Position numbers and translations under genes: made by a program | Part shown: positions 18,301-26,158 of the stretch, in pieces | Numbering within the stretch: position 1 is the first letter of the stretch | Layout of the letters: each line of letters begins with the position of its first letter | Notes under the pieces: generated by a model | What the model saw: only the letters and a program-made list of their open reading frames with translations | Databases searched by the model: none | Told to the model about the DNA's origin: nothing | Source of the DNA: PFJX01 sp031426735 | Lineage (GTDB): Bacteria > Pseudomonadota > Gammaproteobacteria > Burkholderiales > Thiobacillaceae | DNA length: 64,000 nt | Reading direction: 5' to 3' | NCBI GenBank assembly: GCA_031426735.1 | Contig: JASJPK010000069.1 | Span: forward strand, 1 to 64,000

Positions 18301-18907
18301 CCCGGTCAACATGGCCGCGCTGGAGGAGCTCAAGGCCGCGCAGGAGCGCAAGCAATATCTGGACGATCAATCGCTCGATCTGGAGACGGCCGCCGCGACG
18401 CTGGAAGAGGCGATCCGCCGCATCGACGCGGAAACCCGCACCCGCCTGAAAGACACCTACGACCGCGTCAGCCGGGAATTCAAGACGCTGTTCACCGAAC
18501 TGTTCGGCGGCGGCGAAGCGCAACTGACGCTGACCGGCGAGGAAATCCTCGATGCCGGCCTCACCGTGCTGGCGCAACCGCCCGGCAAGAAAAACAGTTC
18601 GATCCACCTGCTCTCCGGCGGCGAGAAGGCGTTGACCGCTTTGTCGCTGGTGTTCGCCTTCTTCCGCCTGAATCCGGCGCCGTTCTGCCTGCTCGACGAA
18701 GTTGATGCGCCGCTGGATGACAGCAATACCGAACGTTATTGCGCGCTGGTCACCAAGATGTCGGCCGAGACGCAGTTCCTGTTCATCACCCACAACCGCA
18801 TCACGATGGAAATGGCGCACAACCTGGTCGGCGTCACCATGCCGGAACCCGGCGTTTCAAGACCGGTGGCGGTGGATGTGGAGGATGCGGTGCGGATGGC
18901 GGTCTGA
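15344..18907 (+). CDS. smc: Chromosome segregation ATPase SMC
   Basis: A 1,187-residue structural-maintenance-of-chromosomes protein. The Walker A is GPNGCGKSN near residue 31, followed by GASMQDVIFNG. Then come a long coiled coil (about 165-510), a hinge region (about 515-660), a second coiled coil, and the C-terminal ABC signature HLLSGGEKALTALSLVFA with Walker B FCLLDEVDAPLDD. A TTG at 15344 (LRLKHIHIAGFKSF) is chosen because homologs begin with this strand; there is no in-frame ATG nearby. A palindromic element is embedded in frame at residues about 575-594. ScpA/ScpB are not in the window. Its stop abuts the convergent HDOD gene. Confidence 0.95.
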   Translation: MRLKHIHIAGFKSFVDPVTLPASAQLTGIVGPNGCGKSNVIDAVRWVLGESKARELRGASMQDVIFNGSTGRKPASRASVELLFDNSDGKAAGQWSQYAEIAVKRVLTRAGDSSYHINNVQVRKRDMADLFLGTGLGGDAYAIIEQGMISRIIEAKPEELRGFLEEAAGVSKYKERRKETESRLRDTRENLDRVSDIREELGRQLEKLGVQAEVARRFFMLDEERTLKTQLLALTRKREAQVRQAELARQMEAARTDIEAKTAELRRLESEQEGQRLAQFEATESLNQAQAHFYAESGEVARVEQELRHLHAMRERLAGEIRLNQERQTQTQAEQQAAQLAGEQNQIELERAEEQAEVLAERAAQAGEALPDAENAMRDAQAAVAAQQREMSQHEQNAQLEDANRAHAEKSIEQLKARELRLLQEQERLSESDEAALEQQQIALETEQERGERLAEYLETARAELPQHEARLRQARQALDAAKRELHRLEAETAALSKLQAGVQKSESQGAAWLTALGLDKAARLWQEIRVEAGWDTAVEAALGEAMAALAVQAEIDWMQTPPEARFELLLPASSIGDRPLFHELQNSGLSPIERTPANEGDLHALADLIHTDNPLIARFLADRLALAYATDNLHHALQHRTKLPPGGFIATRDGHRVSRDSLIFNAPEKGHQGLLARAREIERLRADADLAQASVEEIVEEVTQAEAAQQTARRQGEALQSQLSQAQAQIHQLQVSLVRVQEAARRVADRRAQIERELNEIYAHLAVEEESWNEASERHRAALLEIDFARERFDEAREARREADLKLQTLRDLHRRVEREAQEAAFQARSLASRLQDLAGRGQRAQATLADLTETLARLHNELDQAQETPARAALDAALAQRRIAEAELIAVREALEGANAALRDLDTARLTCERALEPLKERAVAFELKLQEAQFNEARFAEELEAVDEADLAARAQAAGLSGRSDAWLKAELNRLEAEIGALGPVNMAALEELKAAQERKQYLDDQSLDLETAAATLEEAIRRIDAETRTRLKDTYDRVSREFKTLFTELFGGGEAQLTLTGEEILDAGLTVLAQPPGKKNSSIHLLSGGEKALTALSLVFAFFRLNPAPFCLLDEVDAPLDDSNTERYCALVTKMSAETQFLFITHNRITMEMAHNLVGVTMPEPGVSRPVAVDVEDAVRMAV
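17065..17125. repeat. Palindromic element embedded in the smc coding sequence
   Basis: Two perfect 18-base inverted repeats, 17065-17082 and 17108-17125 (core GATAGGGGACAGACC and its complement), surround an inner 6-bp stem (17084-17089 with 17101-17106) and an 11-base loop. The whole 61-bp unit is read through in the smc frame as about 20 residues beginning SIGDRPLF and ending SPIE. It differs in sequence from the GTAGGGCGG repeats near the RAYT gene. The shape is that of a REP or similar small mobile palindrome. Confidence 0.85.
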
Positions 18908-20467
18908 TCAGACCGGCGCCTTGATCTTGCCCAGGCCGCGCGCCGCCTGCAGGCACAGCATCTTGAAGTCGGTGTAGGTCAGCGGGTCGAGGCCGCATTC
19001 GCCTTTGCCGCGATCGGCATAGATCAGGCCCATCGGCTTGCTGCCGTTGTACAGGCTCATCGTGTAGAAATCGCCTGTGCCCAGCATGGCTTGCAGCTTG
19101 GGATTAATCATCGGCCAGAGTTTCTGGCGGTTGCCTTCGTTCAGCCAGACGCCCTGCATCTTGCCCATCAGTTGGCAGAACAGGTCTTTGTGGGCGAGTT
19201 CGAATTCGAAGTGGCGGAGCGGGTCGTCGGCGGAAATGCCGAGCGTGAAGCGCGATTTCACGCGCAGGCCATCCGGCGTCACCATGGCAAAGATGATGCG
19301 CGAGAGGCCGAGGCCGGTATGCAACCCTTTCAGGATGACGGCGGACATCTGATTGAGGGTCAGGCTGCCGTCGAGGTGGCCTTCGATACCATTCAGCGCT
19401 TCGCGGAAAACCTGTTTGTCCGGCATCGGGCAGATGTTGTGCTCGGGTTCTTCCGCTGGCGCAGGGCGGCGCGGCGGCGCCGTTTGCTCGACGTGAACGG
19501 GTTCGGCGGGGCGAGGCGGTCGCGCGGTCGGCTCCGCTTGAACCGCCGCTGCGACGGGTTGCTCAGCCTGCGCCGTTTCTTCTTCGTCATCTTCCTCCGG
19601 CGGCCATTCGCCCGGAATCATCGGGCCCCATGTGGCGGCCGGCGGCGCATCCAGCCAGTCGCAGCTACGCGCGACGCGGGCAGCGTTGGCATGCACCGTG
19701 GCGATGATGGTTTCCAGGGCGGTGTTTTCGACGCTGGCCAATGCGATATACGACTCCATCAATCGCTCGTCCCACCAGCCACGATCGCTGCGCTGGGCGA
19801 TATCGAGACAGGCGGCTAGGATCGTTTGGCGGGCACGTTCGGCATTGGTCGGACCGAGCAGATCGAGCGTGAGGGGAGGGATGTTCCAGTTTTCCAGCAG
19901 TTTCAGGCGCAAGCCGGGCAAAGTGTCGCCCAGCACGGCGGTCTCCGCTTTGGCTGCCGAAACGCGGCGGCGCTGTCGGCGCAGGCGAACGGCCAGATCC
20001 GGCGTGCGCAACCAGAGCAGCATTTCGGGCGTGAAGGCGAGGAGGGCGGCGACCTGGACTTCCTCGGCGCGGATGTCGCTATGCAGAACGGCGAAATCGC
20101 GCGCTTGCCAGGCGGCATGCTGGGCGCGTCTGGCCAGGCCCTGCAGCGCGGCCAAAGTACGCTCATCACGGCCAGCCGGAGTGTTTTCCAGGATGGGCAA
20201 GCGCCGCGCGGCATCGAGGAAGGCGCCGATGCCTTGCATCATCAGGGTGTGTTCCACCGTGTTGACCTCGGTGCCGGAGCGTTCGCTGACCCGCTTGTTG
20301 ATGCTGTGCAGCGTGTATAGCGTGGCGAGCGGATCTGCCAGGATTTCCGCGGCGACTTCGCGTGCGGTGATCTGTTCGCGGCGGATGCCAAATGCCGCCA
20401 GCATCGCATGGGTGCGACGAAAGATCGGCAGTTCTCCGGGTTGCAGCCGTTCCAGGCTATCGGTCAT
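18908..20467 (-). CDS. HDOD-domain signalling protein with C-terminal GAF-like domain
   Basis: A 519-residue cytoplasmic protein. The N-terminal ~280 residues form an HDOD domain (LPILENTPAGRDERTLAALQ, LLLWLRTPDLA-like helices), a non-catalytic HD-GYP relative used in signalling. A Pro/Ala/Glu-rich linker (about 300-350) with acidic run EEDDEEE follows, then a GAF-like domain (LNQMSAVILKGLHTGLGLSR, SKPMGLIYADRG). ATG 20467 overlaps the preceding TGA as TGATG; a GTG directly before it is an alternative start. It is last in the motA-motB-methyltransferase run, hinting at motility or c-di-GMP-linked control, but this is inference. Confidence 0.8.
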   Translation of the reverse strand: MTDSLERLQPGELPIFRRTHAMLAAFGIRREQITAREVAAEILADPLATLYTLHSINKRVSERSGTEVNTVEHTLMMQGIGAFLDAARRLPILENTPAGRDERTLAALQGLARRAQHAAWQARDFAVLHSDIRAEEVQVAALLAFTPEMLLWLRTPDLAVRLRRQRRRVSAAKAETAVLGDTLPGLRLKLLENWNIPPLTLDLLGPTNAERARQTILAACLDIAQRSDRGWWDERLMESYIALASVENTALETIIATVHANAARVARSCDWLDAPPAATWGPMIPGEWPPEEDDEEETAQAEQPVAAAVQAEPTARPPRPAEPVHVEQTAPPRRPAPAEEPEHNICPMPDKQVFREALNGIEGHLDGSLTLNQMSAVILKGLHTGLGLSRIIFAMVTPDGLRVKSRFTLGISADDPLRHFEFELAHKDLFCQLMGKMQGVWLNEGNRQKLWPMINPKLQAMLGTGDFYTMSLYNGSKPMGLIYADRGKGECGLDPLTYTDFKMLCLQAARGLGKIKAPV

Positions 20468-21324
20468 CACATCCTCCAGATCAGAAGACGGGCATGGGAG
20501 AGATCGCCCAGTTCGACGATTTCGTCTGCTTCACTTCGTTCGGTTTGGCCGGAATCGGGAATGGCAAAGGTATTGCTGATGAACAAGCTGCCTGGTTTCA
20601 TTTCGTTGCGGGCTTTTTTCCAGAGTCGCGCCATCGGCGCCGGCGACAGGTAAGCGTAGACGACGTCACAGGTGCTCAGATCGGCATCCCACAGGCTGCC
20701 CAGACGAATATCGGCGCGCCCGAGCAAACGGAGCTTTGCGATCAGCCAATTGAGCGGCGCGGTTTCGACCCCGGCCAGATGTGCATCGGGGCGTTGTTTG
20801 CCGATACGTGCCAAGGGGCCACCGAGGCCGCAGCCAAGGTCGATCAAGCGGCCGTGCAGCGGTAGCCGCTGAGCCAGTTCCGTTGCCGCGCGCGGGCTGG
20901 AAAGATAAAGCGGAACGCGGCTGCGAATGGCGCCGAGCGAGGTCAGTGCAAGGAGAACGAACGCGGCGAGAAACCAGTTCGGATCGATGCTTTGGCCATT
21001 TGCCTGCAGGTAGAGAACGAGACCGACCAGCGGCAGGAAAGACAGATTGATATAGCGCCACCAGATCGGCAATCGCCACAGCCAGGCGAGCAGGGCGGCA
21101 CTGACGGAAACCACCGGGAGGAGCAGCGGCAGCGGCAGATTGGCACCCGATGCCGCCAGCGCCGCCGCCAATGCAACGCCCGGCAGATGAGCCAATAACG
21201 CGGCGAGGGCGGGGGATAGGCGAGAAATCAAGCGCAGCGGGGAGAAGTGGATGCGAAAGGATTTCAGACCAGTTCCGACCGCGTCGAAACCAGGGGTAGA
21301 CCGTTGGGCATTAGTGCTTGACAT
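20467..21324 (-). CDS. Membrane-anchored SAM-dependent methyltransferase
   Basis: A 285-residue protein with several N-terminal membrane helices (about residues 38-130) followed by a Rossmann methyltransferase domain. Motif I is LIDLGCGLGG, and the acidic ribose-binding end of strand 2 is in AGVETAPLN. Motif II/III lies around CDVVYAYLSPAPM. The substrate is unknown; membrane anchoring suggests a lipid, quinone or membrane-protein target. Its start overlaps the motB stop by 14 bases and its stop overlaps the HDOD start, so it is tightly coupled in this operon. Confidence 0.8.
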   Translation of the reverse strand: MSSTNAQRSTPGFDAVGTGLKSFRIHFSPLRLISRLSPALAALLAHLPGVALAAALAASGANLPLPLLLPVVSVSAALLAWLWRLPIWWRYINLSFLPLVGLVLYLQANGQSIDPNWFLAAFVLLALTSLGAIRSRVPLYLSSPRAATELAQRLPLHGRLIDLGCGLGGPLARIGKQRPDAHLAGVETAPLNWLIAKLRLLGRADIRLGSLWDADLSTCDVVYAYLSPAPMARLWKKARNEMKPGSLFISNTFAIPDSGQTERSEADEIVELGDLSHARLLIWRM

Positions 21325-22231
21325 CCAGTTTCTCCGCCACCTCCTGAGCAGTTTGTGCCTCGATCTGACGCGATTCCTTGGTGATGGCGTCCTCGGCTTT
21401 CTTGTTCATGACGATGATGGAAATGCGCCGGTTAACCGGTGAATTGGGGTCGTTCTTATCGAACGGAATGGCCGATCCGAGGCCGACCACGCGCAGCACC
21501 TTGCCGTCTTCCAGACCGCCGGCGACCAGTTCGCGTCTTGAGGCATTGGCGCGATCGGCGGAGAGTTCCCAGTTGCTGTAGCCGGCATCGCCGCCGACAT
21601 AGGGCACCGCGTCCGTATGGCCGGACAGGCTGATGCGATTCGGCACTTCGTTCAGGGTCTTGCCGATTTCACGCAGGATGTCGCGCGTGTAGGACTTCAT
21701 CACGGCGCCGCCCGAGTCGAACATCGGCCGGTTCTTGTCGTCGATGATCTGGATGCGCAGGCCTTCGCTGGTGATGTCGATCTTCAACTGTTTCTTGAAC
21801 TGCTGCATCTTGGGATTGCTGGCGACGGCCTTGTCCAGCTTGTCCTTGATGTCTTTCAGGCGAACGGTTTCCTCTTGCTCCTTCTTGGCCCGGCTGGCGT
21901 CGAGGTTGATGGCTCTGGTGCTTTCTACCTCGCCGCGCTTCACCTGGCCGACGCTACGCGTCAGATCGGTGCCGCCGCCTTTGACGATGCTGGAGGAATC
22001 GCCCGAACCTTCGCCACCCGCGAGCGCAACCTTGAGCGGGGTCTGGAAATACTGCGAGATGCCCTCCAGCTTCGCCTTGGAGGTGGAGCCCAGCAGCCAC
22101 ATGAGCAAAAAGAACGCCATCATCGCGGTTACGAAGTCGGCGTAGGCGATTTTCCAGGCGCCGCCGTGCGCGCCGCCGCTCACCTTCTTGATGCGCTTGA
22201 TGACTATGGGTCTTTGGGAATCGTCTGCCAT
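21311..22231 (-). CDS. motB: Flagellar motor stator protein MotB
   Basis: A 306-residue stator subunit. The single membrane helix contains the proton-accepting Asp in IAYADFVTAMMAFFLLMWLL (about residues 28-47). A plug/linker region follows, then a C-terminal OmpA-like peptidoglycan-binding domain with ISLSGHTDAVPY, NWELSADRANASRREL and NRRISIIVMNK. The TAMMAFFLLMW pattern marks a proton-type MotB. It lies 35 bases after motA. A linker of about 100 residues is rich in charged residues (SRAKKEQEETVRLKDIKDK). Confidence 0.95.
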   Translation of the reverse strand: MADDSQRPIVIKRIKKVSGGAHGGAWKIAYADFVTAMMAFFLLMWLLGSTSKAKLEGISQYFQTPLKVALAGGEGSGDSSSIVKGGGTDLTRSVGQVKRGEVESTRAINLDASRAKKEQEETVRLKDIKDKLDKAVASNPKMQQFKKQLKIDITSEGLRIQIIDDKNRPMFDSGGAVMKSYTRDILREIGKTLNEVPNRISLSGHTDAVPYVGGDAGYSNWELSADRANASRRELVAGGLEDGKVLRVVGLGSAIPFDKNDPNSPVNRRISIIVMNKKAEDAITKESRQIEAQTAQEVAEKLDVKH

Positions 22232-22266
22232 CTCTGCTCTCCGCCTAGCGCTGGTCCGTCACCGGT

Positions 22267-23127
22267 TTATTTGCCTTTACGCGCCTTGATGTCCTCTTCC
22301 ATTTCGCGGAAGGACGGCCGTTCGGTGGAGAACAGTACCTTGCGACCGAATTCGACGCTGGTTTGCGGCGCGAAGCCATTCAGTGAGGCAAGCAGCACCA
22401 CTTTCACGACTTGATAGGCCTTGCCGGCCTCGGCTGCCTTGGTTTCCATTACCGAAACGAGGGGGGCGAGGAAGCCGTAGGAAATCAGGATACCCAGGAA
22501 GGTGCCGACCAGCGCATGGCCGATCAGGATGCCCAACTCGGTCGGCGGCAGATGCAGTGATTCCATCGTATGCACCACGCCCATCACTGCCGCGACGATA
22601 CCGAATGCCGGGGTGCCATCCGCCAGTTTCGAGACGGCGTGGGAAGGATGCATCTCTTCGTGGTGATGGGTTTCCAGTTCGTTGTCCATCAGGTTTTCGA
22701 TTTCCATCGCGCCCAGATTGCCGCCGACCATCATGCGCAGGTAATCGGTCATGAAATCGACCAGGTGATGGTCTGCGGTGATGTTCGGATACTTGCCGAA
22801 GATCGCGCTCTTCTCGGGCTCTTCGACATCGCCTTCCAGGGACATCAGACCATCCTTGCGCGCCTTGGCCAGAAGTTCGAACAACAGGCCAAGCAGTTCC
22901 ATGTAGTAGGTCTTGCTGAACTTGGAGCCTTTGAAACAGCCGCCCATCGCGCCCAAGGTGTGCTTGATGGCATGCATGTTGTTGCCGGCGACGAACGCGC
23001 CGCCCGCTGCACCGGCGATCATCAGCACTTCCAGGGGTTGCCAGAGTCCGGCAATGTGTCCGCCCGCCAGCGCATAGCCACCGAACACGCTGCCCAATAC
23101 CAGGCCCCAGCCTATCAGTACAAACAT
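22267..23127 (-). CDS. motA: Flagellar motor stator protein MotA
   Basis: A 286-residue inner-membrane stator subunit that forms the proton channel with MotB. Four hydrophobic segments are visible (residues 3-22, 31-48, about 170-190 and about 200-225), with GTPAFGIVAAVMGVVHTM and GILIGHALVGTFLGILISYG in the pore-forming pair. The large cytosolic loop holds the charged residues that contact FliG. Its ATG is two bases after the rnhB stop and an AGGAGA site lies inside the rnhB 3' end, so stator expression is physically tied to the envelope operon. Confidence 0.95.
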   Translation of the reverse strand: MFVLIGWGLVLGSVFGGYALAGGHIAGLWQPLEVLMIAGAAGGAFVAGNNMHAIKHTLGAMGGCFKGSKFSKTYYMELLGLLFELLAKARKDGLMSLEGDVEEPEKSAIFGKYPNITADHHLVDFMTDYLRMMVGGNLGAMEIENLMDNELETHHHEEMHPSHAVSKLADGTPAFGIVAAVMGVVHTMESLHLPPTELGILIGHALVGTFLGILISYGFLAPLVSVMETKAAEAGKAYQVVKVVLLASLNGFAPQTSVEFGRKVLFSTERPSFREMEEDIKARKGK

Positions 23128-23129
23128 GG

Positions 23130-23741
23130 TCAGGCTCTCCTATCTACGTAAATTTTGTTCAGGATTCTTTGGACCGGCCCAAAGCTCTTGCGATGAATCG
23201 GGCTGGCTCCGTGTGCTTCGAGAGCGGCCAGATGCGCCGCCGTGGGGTAACCGGCATGTCGTTCGAATCCATACATCGGGTAGGTATCGGCAAGCCGTCG
23301 CATTTCTTGATCTCTTTCTGTCTTGGCCAGGATGGACGCCGCCGAGATGCAGGCTTCGCTGTCGTCGCCCCTGACGATGGCGCGTGCCGGAATCGGCAGT
23401 TGCGGGCAGCGGTTGCCGTCGATCAGCGCAAATTCGGCGGCGGGAGTCAGCCCCTGCACCGCGCGTTGCATGGCCAGCATGCTGGCGTGCAGGATGTTGA
23501 GCTGCTCGATCTCTTCTACCGTGGCATAGGCGACCGACCAGGCCACGGCATGCGCCCGGATTTCGCCGGCAAGGCGAACACGATTTCGCTCGGACAGTTT
23601 TTTCGAGTCGCGCAGACCGGGGATGGGACGCGCCGGGTCGAGGATCACTGCGGCGGCATAGACCGAGCCGGCGAGCGGGCCGCGTCCGGCCTCGTCGACG
23701 CCGCAGATCAGCGTGGATTCAATGGGCATGTTGGTCGCCAT
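23130..23741 (-). CDS. rnhB: Ribonuclease HII
   Basis: A 203-residue enzyme that nicks RNA/DNA hybrids and removes misincorporated ribonucleotides. The catalytic DEAGRG lies in CGVDEAGRGPLAGSVYAAA, with further acidic residues in FALIDGN and VRGDDSEACISAASI. Two starts are possible: ATG 23741, overlapping the lpxB end by 23 bases, and ATG 23729 (MPIEST). The lpxA-lpxB-rnhB order is the common proteobacterial arrangement; here the operon then runs on into motA. Confidence 0.96.
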   Translation of the reverse strand: MATNMPIESTLICGVDEAGRGPLAGSVYAAAVILDPARPIPGLRDSKKLSERNRVRLAGEIRAHAVAWSVAYATVEEIEQLNILHASMLAMQRAVQGLTPAAEFALIDGNRCPQLPIPARAIVRGDDSEACISAASILAKTERDQEMRRLADTYPMYGFERHAGYPTAAHLAALEAHGASPIHRKSFGPVQRILNKIYVDRRA

Positions 23742-24882
23742 TCAGAAATGGCAGCAAGGCATGGGCGATGAGCGCGGGGGTATTGCGTTTGAGGCGGGCG
23801 CGTTGCTGCCGGAATGATTCGATTTGGTGTTCGCGGGCATCGTGATCGCTCAAGAGGTGGTCCAGCGCCTGGGCCAGCGCGTCGGCAGTTGCCTGATTCT
23901 GAATGATCTCCGGCACGATGTCTGCACCGGCAAGAATGTTGGGCAGGCCGATCCACGGTTGCAAGGCTTGTCGACGCATGATTTGCCAGGTCAGCCAGGG
24001 CACTTTGTAGGTAATCACGTGCGGGCATTCCAGCAACAGGGCTTCCAGCGTGGCGGTACCGGAAGCGATCAGTGCCGTATCGGCGGCCTGCAAGGCATCG
24101 TGGGCATGGCCGTACAGGATGCGGATGGGCAAATCGAGCGCATCCGCTTCGTACAGGCTGCGTTCGAATGCCTGCCGCGTTTCGCGGTTGACCAGTGGGA
24201 TCAGAAAACGCGTATGCGGGCGTTTGGCGGCCAGACGCTTGGCCGCCTCGATGAACAGACGCGCCAAGGCCTTCAATTCGCCGGGACGGCTGCCCGGCAT
24301 CAGCACGACATACTCGCCATCCGCACGCAGGCCGAGACGTTCCCGCGCGTTCTTGCGGCTGGGGTCGGGCAGGGCATGTGCCAACGGATGGCCGACATAG
24401 GTCGCCGGAATGCCGGCCTTGCGATAGATGTCTTCCTCGAACGGGAAGATCAGCAGCGCATGCGACACCGAACGTCGCACTTTGTTGATGCGCTTGGGAC
24501 GCCAGGCCCAGACCGAGGGGCTGACGAAATGCACGGTGGCGATGCCGGCATTTTTCAGGCCGCGTTCCAGCGCGAGATTGAAATCGGGCGCATCGACGCC
24601 GATGAACAGGCTGGGCTTGACGGCGAGCAGACGCCGTTTCAAGGCGCGCCGGATTGCCAGGATCTTGCTCAGACTGCCGAGCGCTTCGACATAGCCGCGC
24701 ACCGAAAGGGCTTCCAGCGGGAACAGGGATTGCGCGCCAAGCGCTTGCATCTTGGCGCCGGCAATCCCGAAAAACTCGACTTCCGGTTGCGCCGCTTTCA
24801 GCGCCCCGATCAGCAGGCTGCCGAGCAGATCGCCCGAAGCTTCGCCCGCGACGATACCGATCTGAACAGAAGATTGCGCCAC
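23719..24882 (-). CDS. lpxB: Lipid-A-disaccharide synthase
   Basis: A 387-residue inverting glycosyltransferase (GT19) that joins UDP-diacylglucosamine and lipid X. The start is taken as GTG 24882 (translated MAQSSVQIGIVAGEASGD), because the family begins at this strand and the upstream extension lies inside lpxA. Motifs: AGEASGDLLG, GVDAPDFNLAL, FVSPSVWAWRPKR, YVGHPLAHALPD, MPGSRPGELK and IASGTATLEALLLECPHVITYK. It sits 19 bases after lpxA. Confidence 0.96.
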   Translation of the reverse strand: MAQSSVQIGIVAGEASGDLLGSLLIGALKAAQPEVEFFGIAGAKMQALGAQSLFPLEALSVRGYVEALGSLSKILAIRRALKRRLLAVKPSLFIGVDAPDFNLALERGLKNAGIATVHFVSPSVWAWRPKRINKVRRSVSHALLIFPFEEDIYRKAGIPATYVGHPLAHALPDPSRKNARERLGLRADGEYVVLMPGSRPGELKALARLFIEAAKRLAAKRPHTRFLIPLVNRETRQAFERSLYEADALDLPIRILYGHAHDALQAADTALIASGTATLEALLLECPHVITYKVPWLTWQIMRRQALQPWIGLPNILAGADIVPEIIQNQATADALAQALDHLLSDHDAREHQIESFRQQRARLKRNTPALIAHALLPFLNGDQHAH

Positions 24883-24901
24883 GTTATTCTCGGCCCGGAT
24901 A

Positions 24902-25678
24902 TCAACGAATGATGCCGCGGCCGGAAACTGCCAGGAAATCCGCCAAGGGTTGCAGTTCGGAATGCTGTGCCGCTTCGGCGGCAATGGCGCTTTGCGCATC
25001 GCCCAAGCCGAGGCCGGATTTGTACAGGGTCTTGTAGGCGCGTTTGATCGCGCCGATCGCTGCCGCGCTGTAGCCGCGCCGCTTGAGTCCTTCCGAATTG
25101 ATGCCATGCGGCGCCGCCGGGCTGCCGGCGACCGTGATGTAGGGCGGAATGTCCTGGCGGATGACCGAGGCGATGCCGGTAATGACATGGGCGCCGATTC
25201 GACAGAACTGATGCACGCCGGTGAAACCGCCCAGGATGGCGTAATCCTGCACGCTGACATGGCCGGCCAACGAGGCATTGTTGGCGAAGATGGTGTGGTT
25301 GCCGATGGCGCAATCGTGCGCGACATGCACGTAGGCCATGATCCAGTTGTCGTTGCCGATGCGGGTGACTCCGGCATCCTGCACGGTGCCGGTGTTGAAC
25401 GTGCAGAACTCGCGGATGACATTGTCGTCGCCGATTTCCAGCCGGGTCGGTTCGCCGGCGTATTTCTTGTCTTGCGGCTCCTCGCCGAGCGAAACGAACT
25501 GAAAGATGCGGTTGCGGCGGCCGATGCGGGTGTGTCCGGTGATCACCGCATGCGGGCCGATGCGGCTGCCCTCACCGATCTCGACATGCTCGCCGATGAT
25601 GGAATACGCACCGATGCTGACATCGGCGCCGAGTTGGGCATCCGGGTGAACCAGAGCAGTCGGATGGATCGCGGCCAT
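24902..25678 (-). CDS. lpxA: UDP-N-acetylglucosamine acyltransferase
   Basis: A 258-residue left-handed beta-helix enzyme for the first step of lipid A synthesis. Hexapeptide repeats (IGAYSIIGEHVEIGEGSRIG and onwards) run through the N-terminal two thirds. The catalytic His lies in YVHVAHDCAIGNH, and GGFTGVHQFCRIGAH is the family segment before the C-terminal helices. ATG 25678 (MAAIHPTALVHPDAQLG) is chosen; the ORF continues upstream into fabZ. It begins 5 bases after the fabZ stop. Confidence 0.97.
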   Translation of the reverse strand: MAAIHPTALVHPDAQLGADVSIGAYSIIGEHVEIGEGSRIGPHAVITGHTRIGRRNRIFQFVSLGEEPQDKKYAGEPTRLEIGDDNVIREFCTFNTGTVQDAGVTRIGNDNWIMAYVHVAHDCAIGNHTIFANNASLAGHVSVQDYAILGGFTGVHQFCRIGAHVITGIASVIRQDIPPYITVAGSPAAPHGINSEGLKRRGYSAAAIGAIKRAYKTLYKSGLGLGDAQSAIAAEAAQHSELQPLADFLAVSGRGIIR

Positions 25679-25683
25679 GGTGT

Positions 25684-26154
25684 TCAGTCGAGTTCTTTCA
25701 ACGTACACATCAATTCGGCTTCGCATGCCACCTGGCCGTCGACGGTGGCTTTGACCGCGAACTTCCAGATGCCGCGCGTAAGCCTGAGCACATTGGCTTC
25801 CATGCGAATCTGGTCGCCCGGCACAACCGGACGTTTGAAGCGGGCGCCGTCGATGCCGACGAAGTAGACCACGCTGTTCGGGCCGATCTCCTGGCCGCCG
25901 CTCTTGAACGCCAGCAGGCCGGCGGTTTGCGCCAGCGCTTCGATCATCAGGACGCCGGGCATGACCGGATGGTTTGGGAAATGTCCGGGAAACTGCGGCT
26001 CGTTCATGGTGACGTTCTTGATCGCCACGATGCGTTCCTTCGGCACCAGTTCCAGCACGCGATCCACCAGCAGGAACGGATAGCGGTGCGGCAGGTATTT
26101 CATGATTTCGGCGATGTTCATGCCGGATTCCGTGGTGGCCATATCGGTTGCCAT
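25684..26154 (-). CDS. fabZ: 3-hydroxyacyl-ACP dehydratase FabZ
   Basis: A 156-residue hot-dog fold dehydratase of fatty acid elongation, competing with LpxA/LpxD for hydroxyacyl-ACP. The catalytic His is in QFPGHFPNHPVMPGVLMIEA, with the Glu in the same segment; LPHRYPFLLVDRV is the N-terminal signature. ATG 26154 (MATDMATTESG) has AAGGAAAA upstream; ATG 26121 (MNIAEIMK) is the shorter choice nearer the usual family length. It lies between lpxD and lpxA, the standard order. Confidence 0.96.
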   Translation of the reverse strand: MATDMATTESGMNIAEIMKYLPHRYPFLLVDRVLELVPKERIVAIKNVTMNEPQFPGHFPNHPVMPGVLMIEALAQTAGLLAFKSGGQEIGPNSVVYFVGIDGARFKRPVVPGDQIRMEANVLRLTRGIWKFAVKATVDGQVACEAELMCTLKELD

Positions 26155-26158
26155 AGTT

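Noticed and set aside
24883..25422. N-terminal extension of lpxB to 25422
   Set aside because: It lies entirely within lpxA; GTG 24882 matches the family start.
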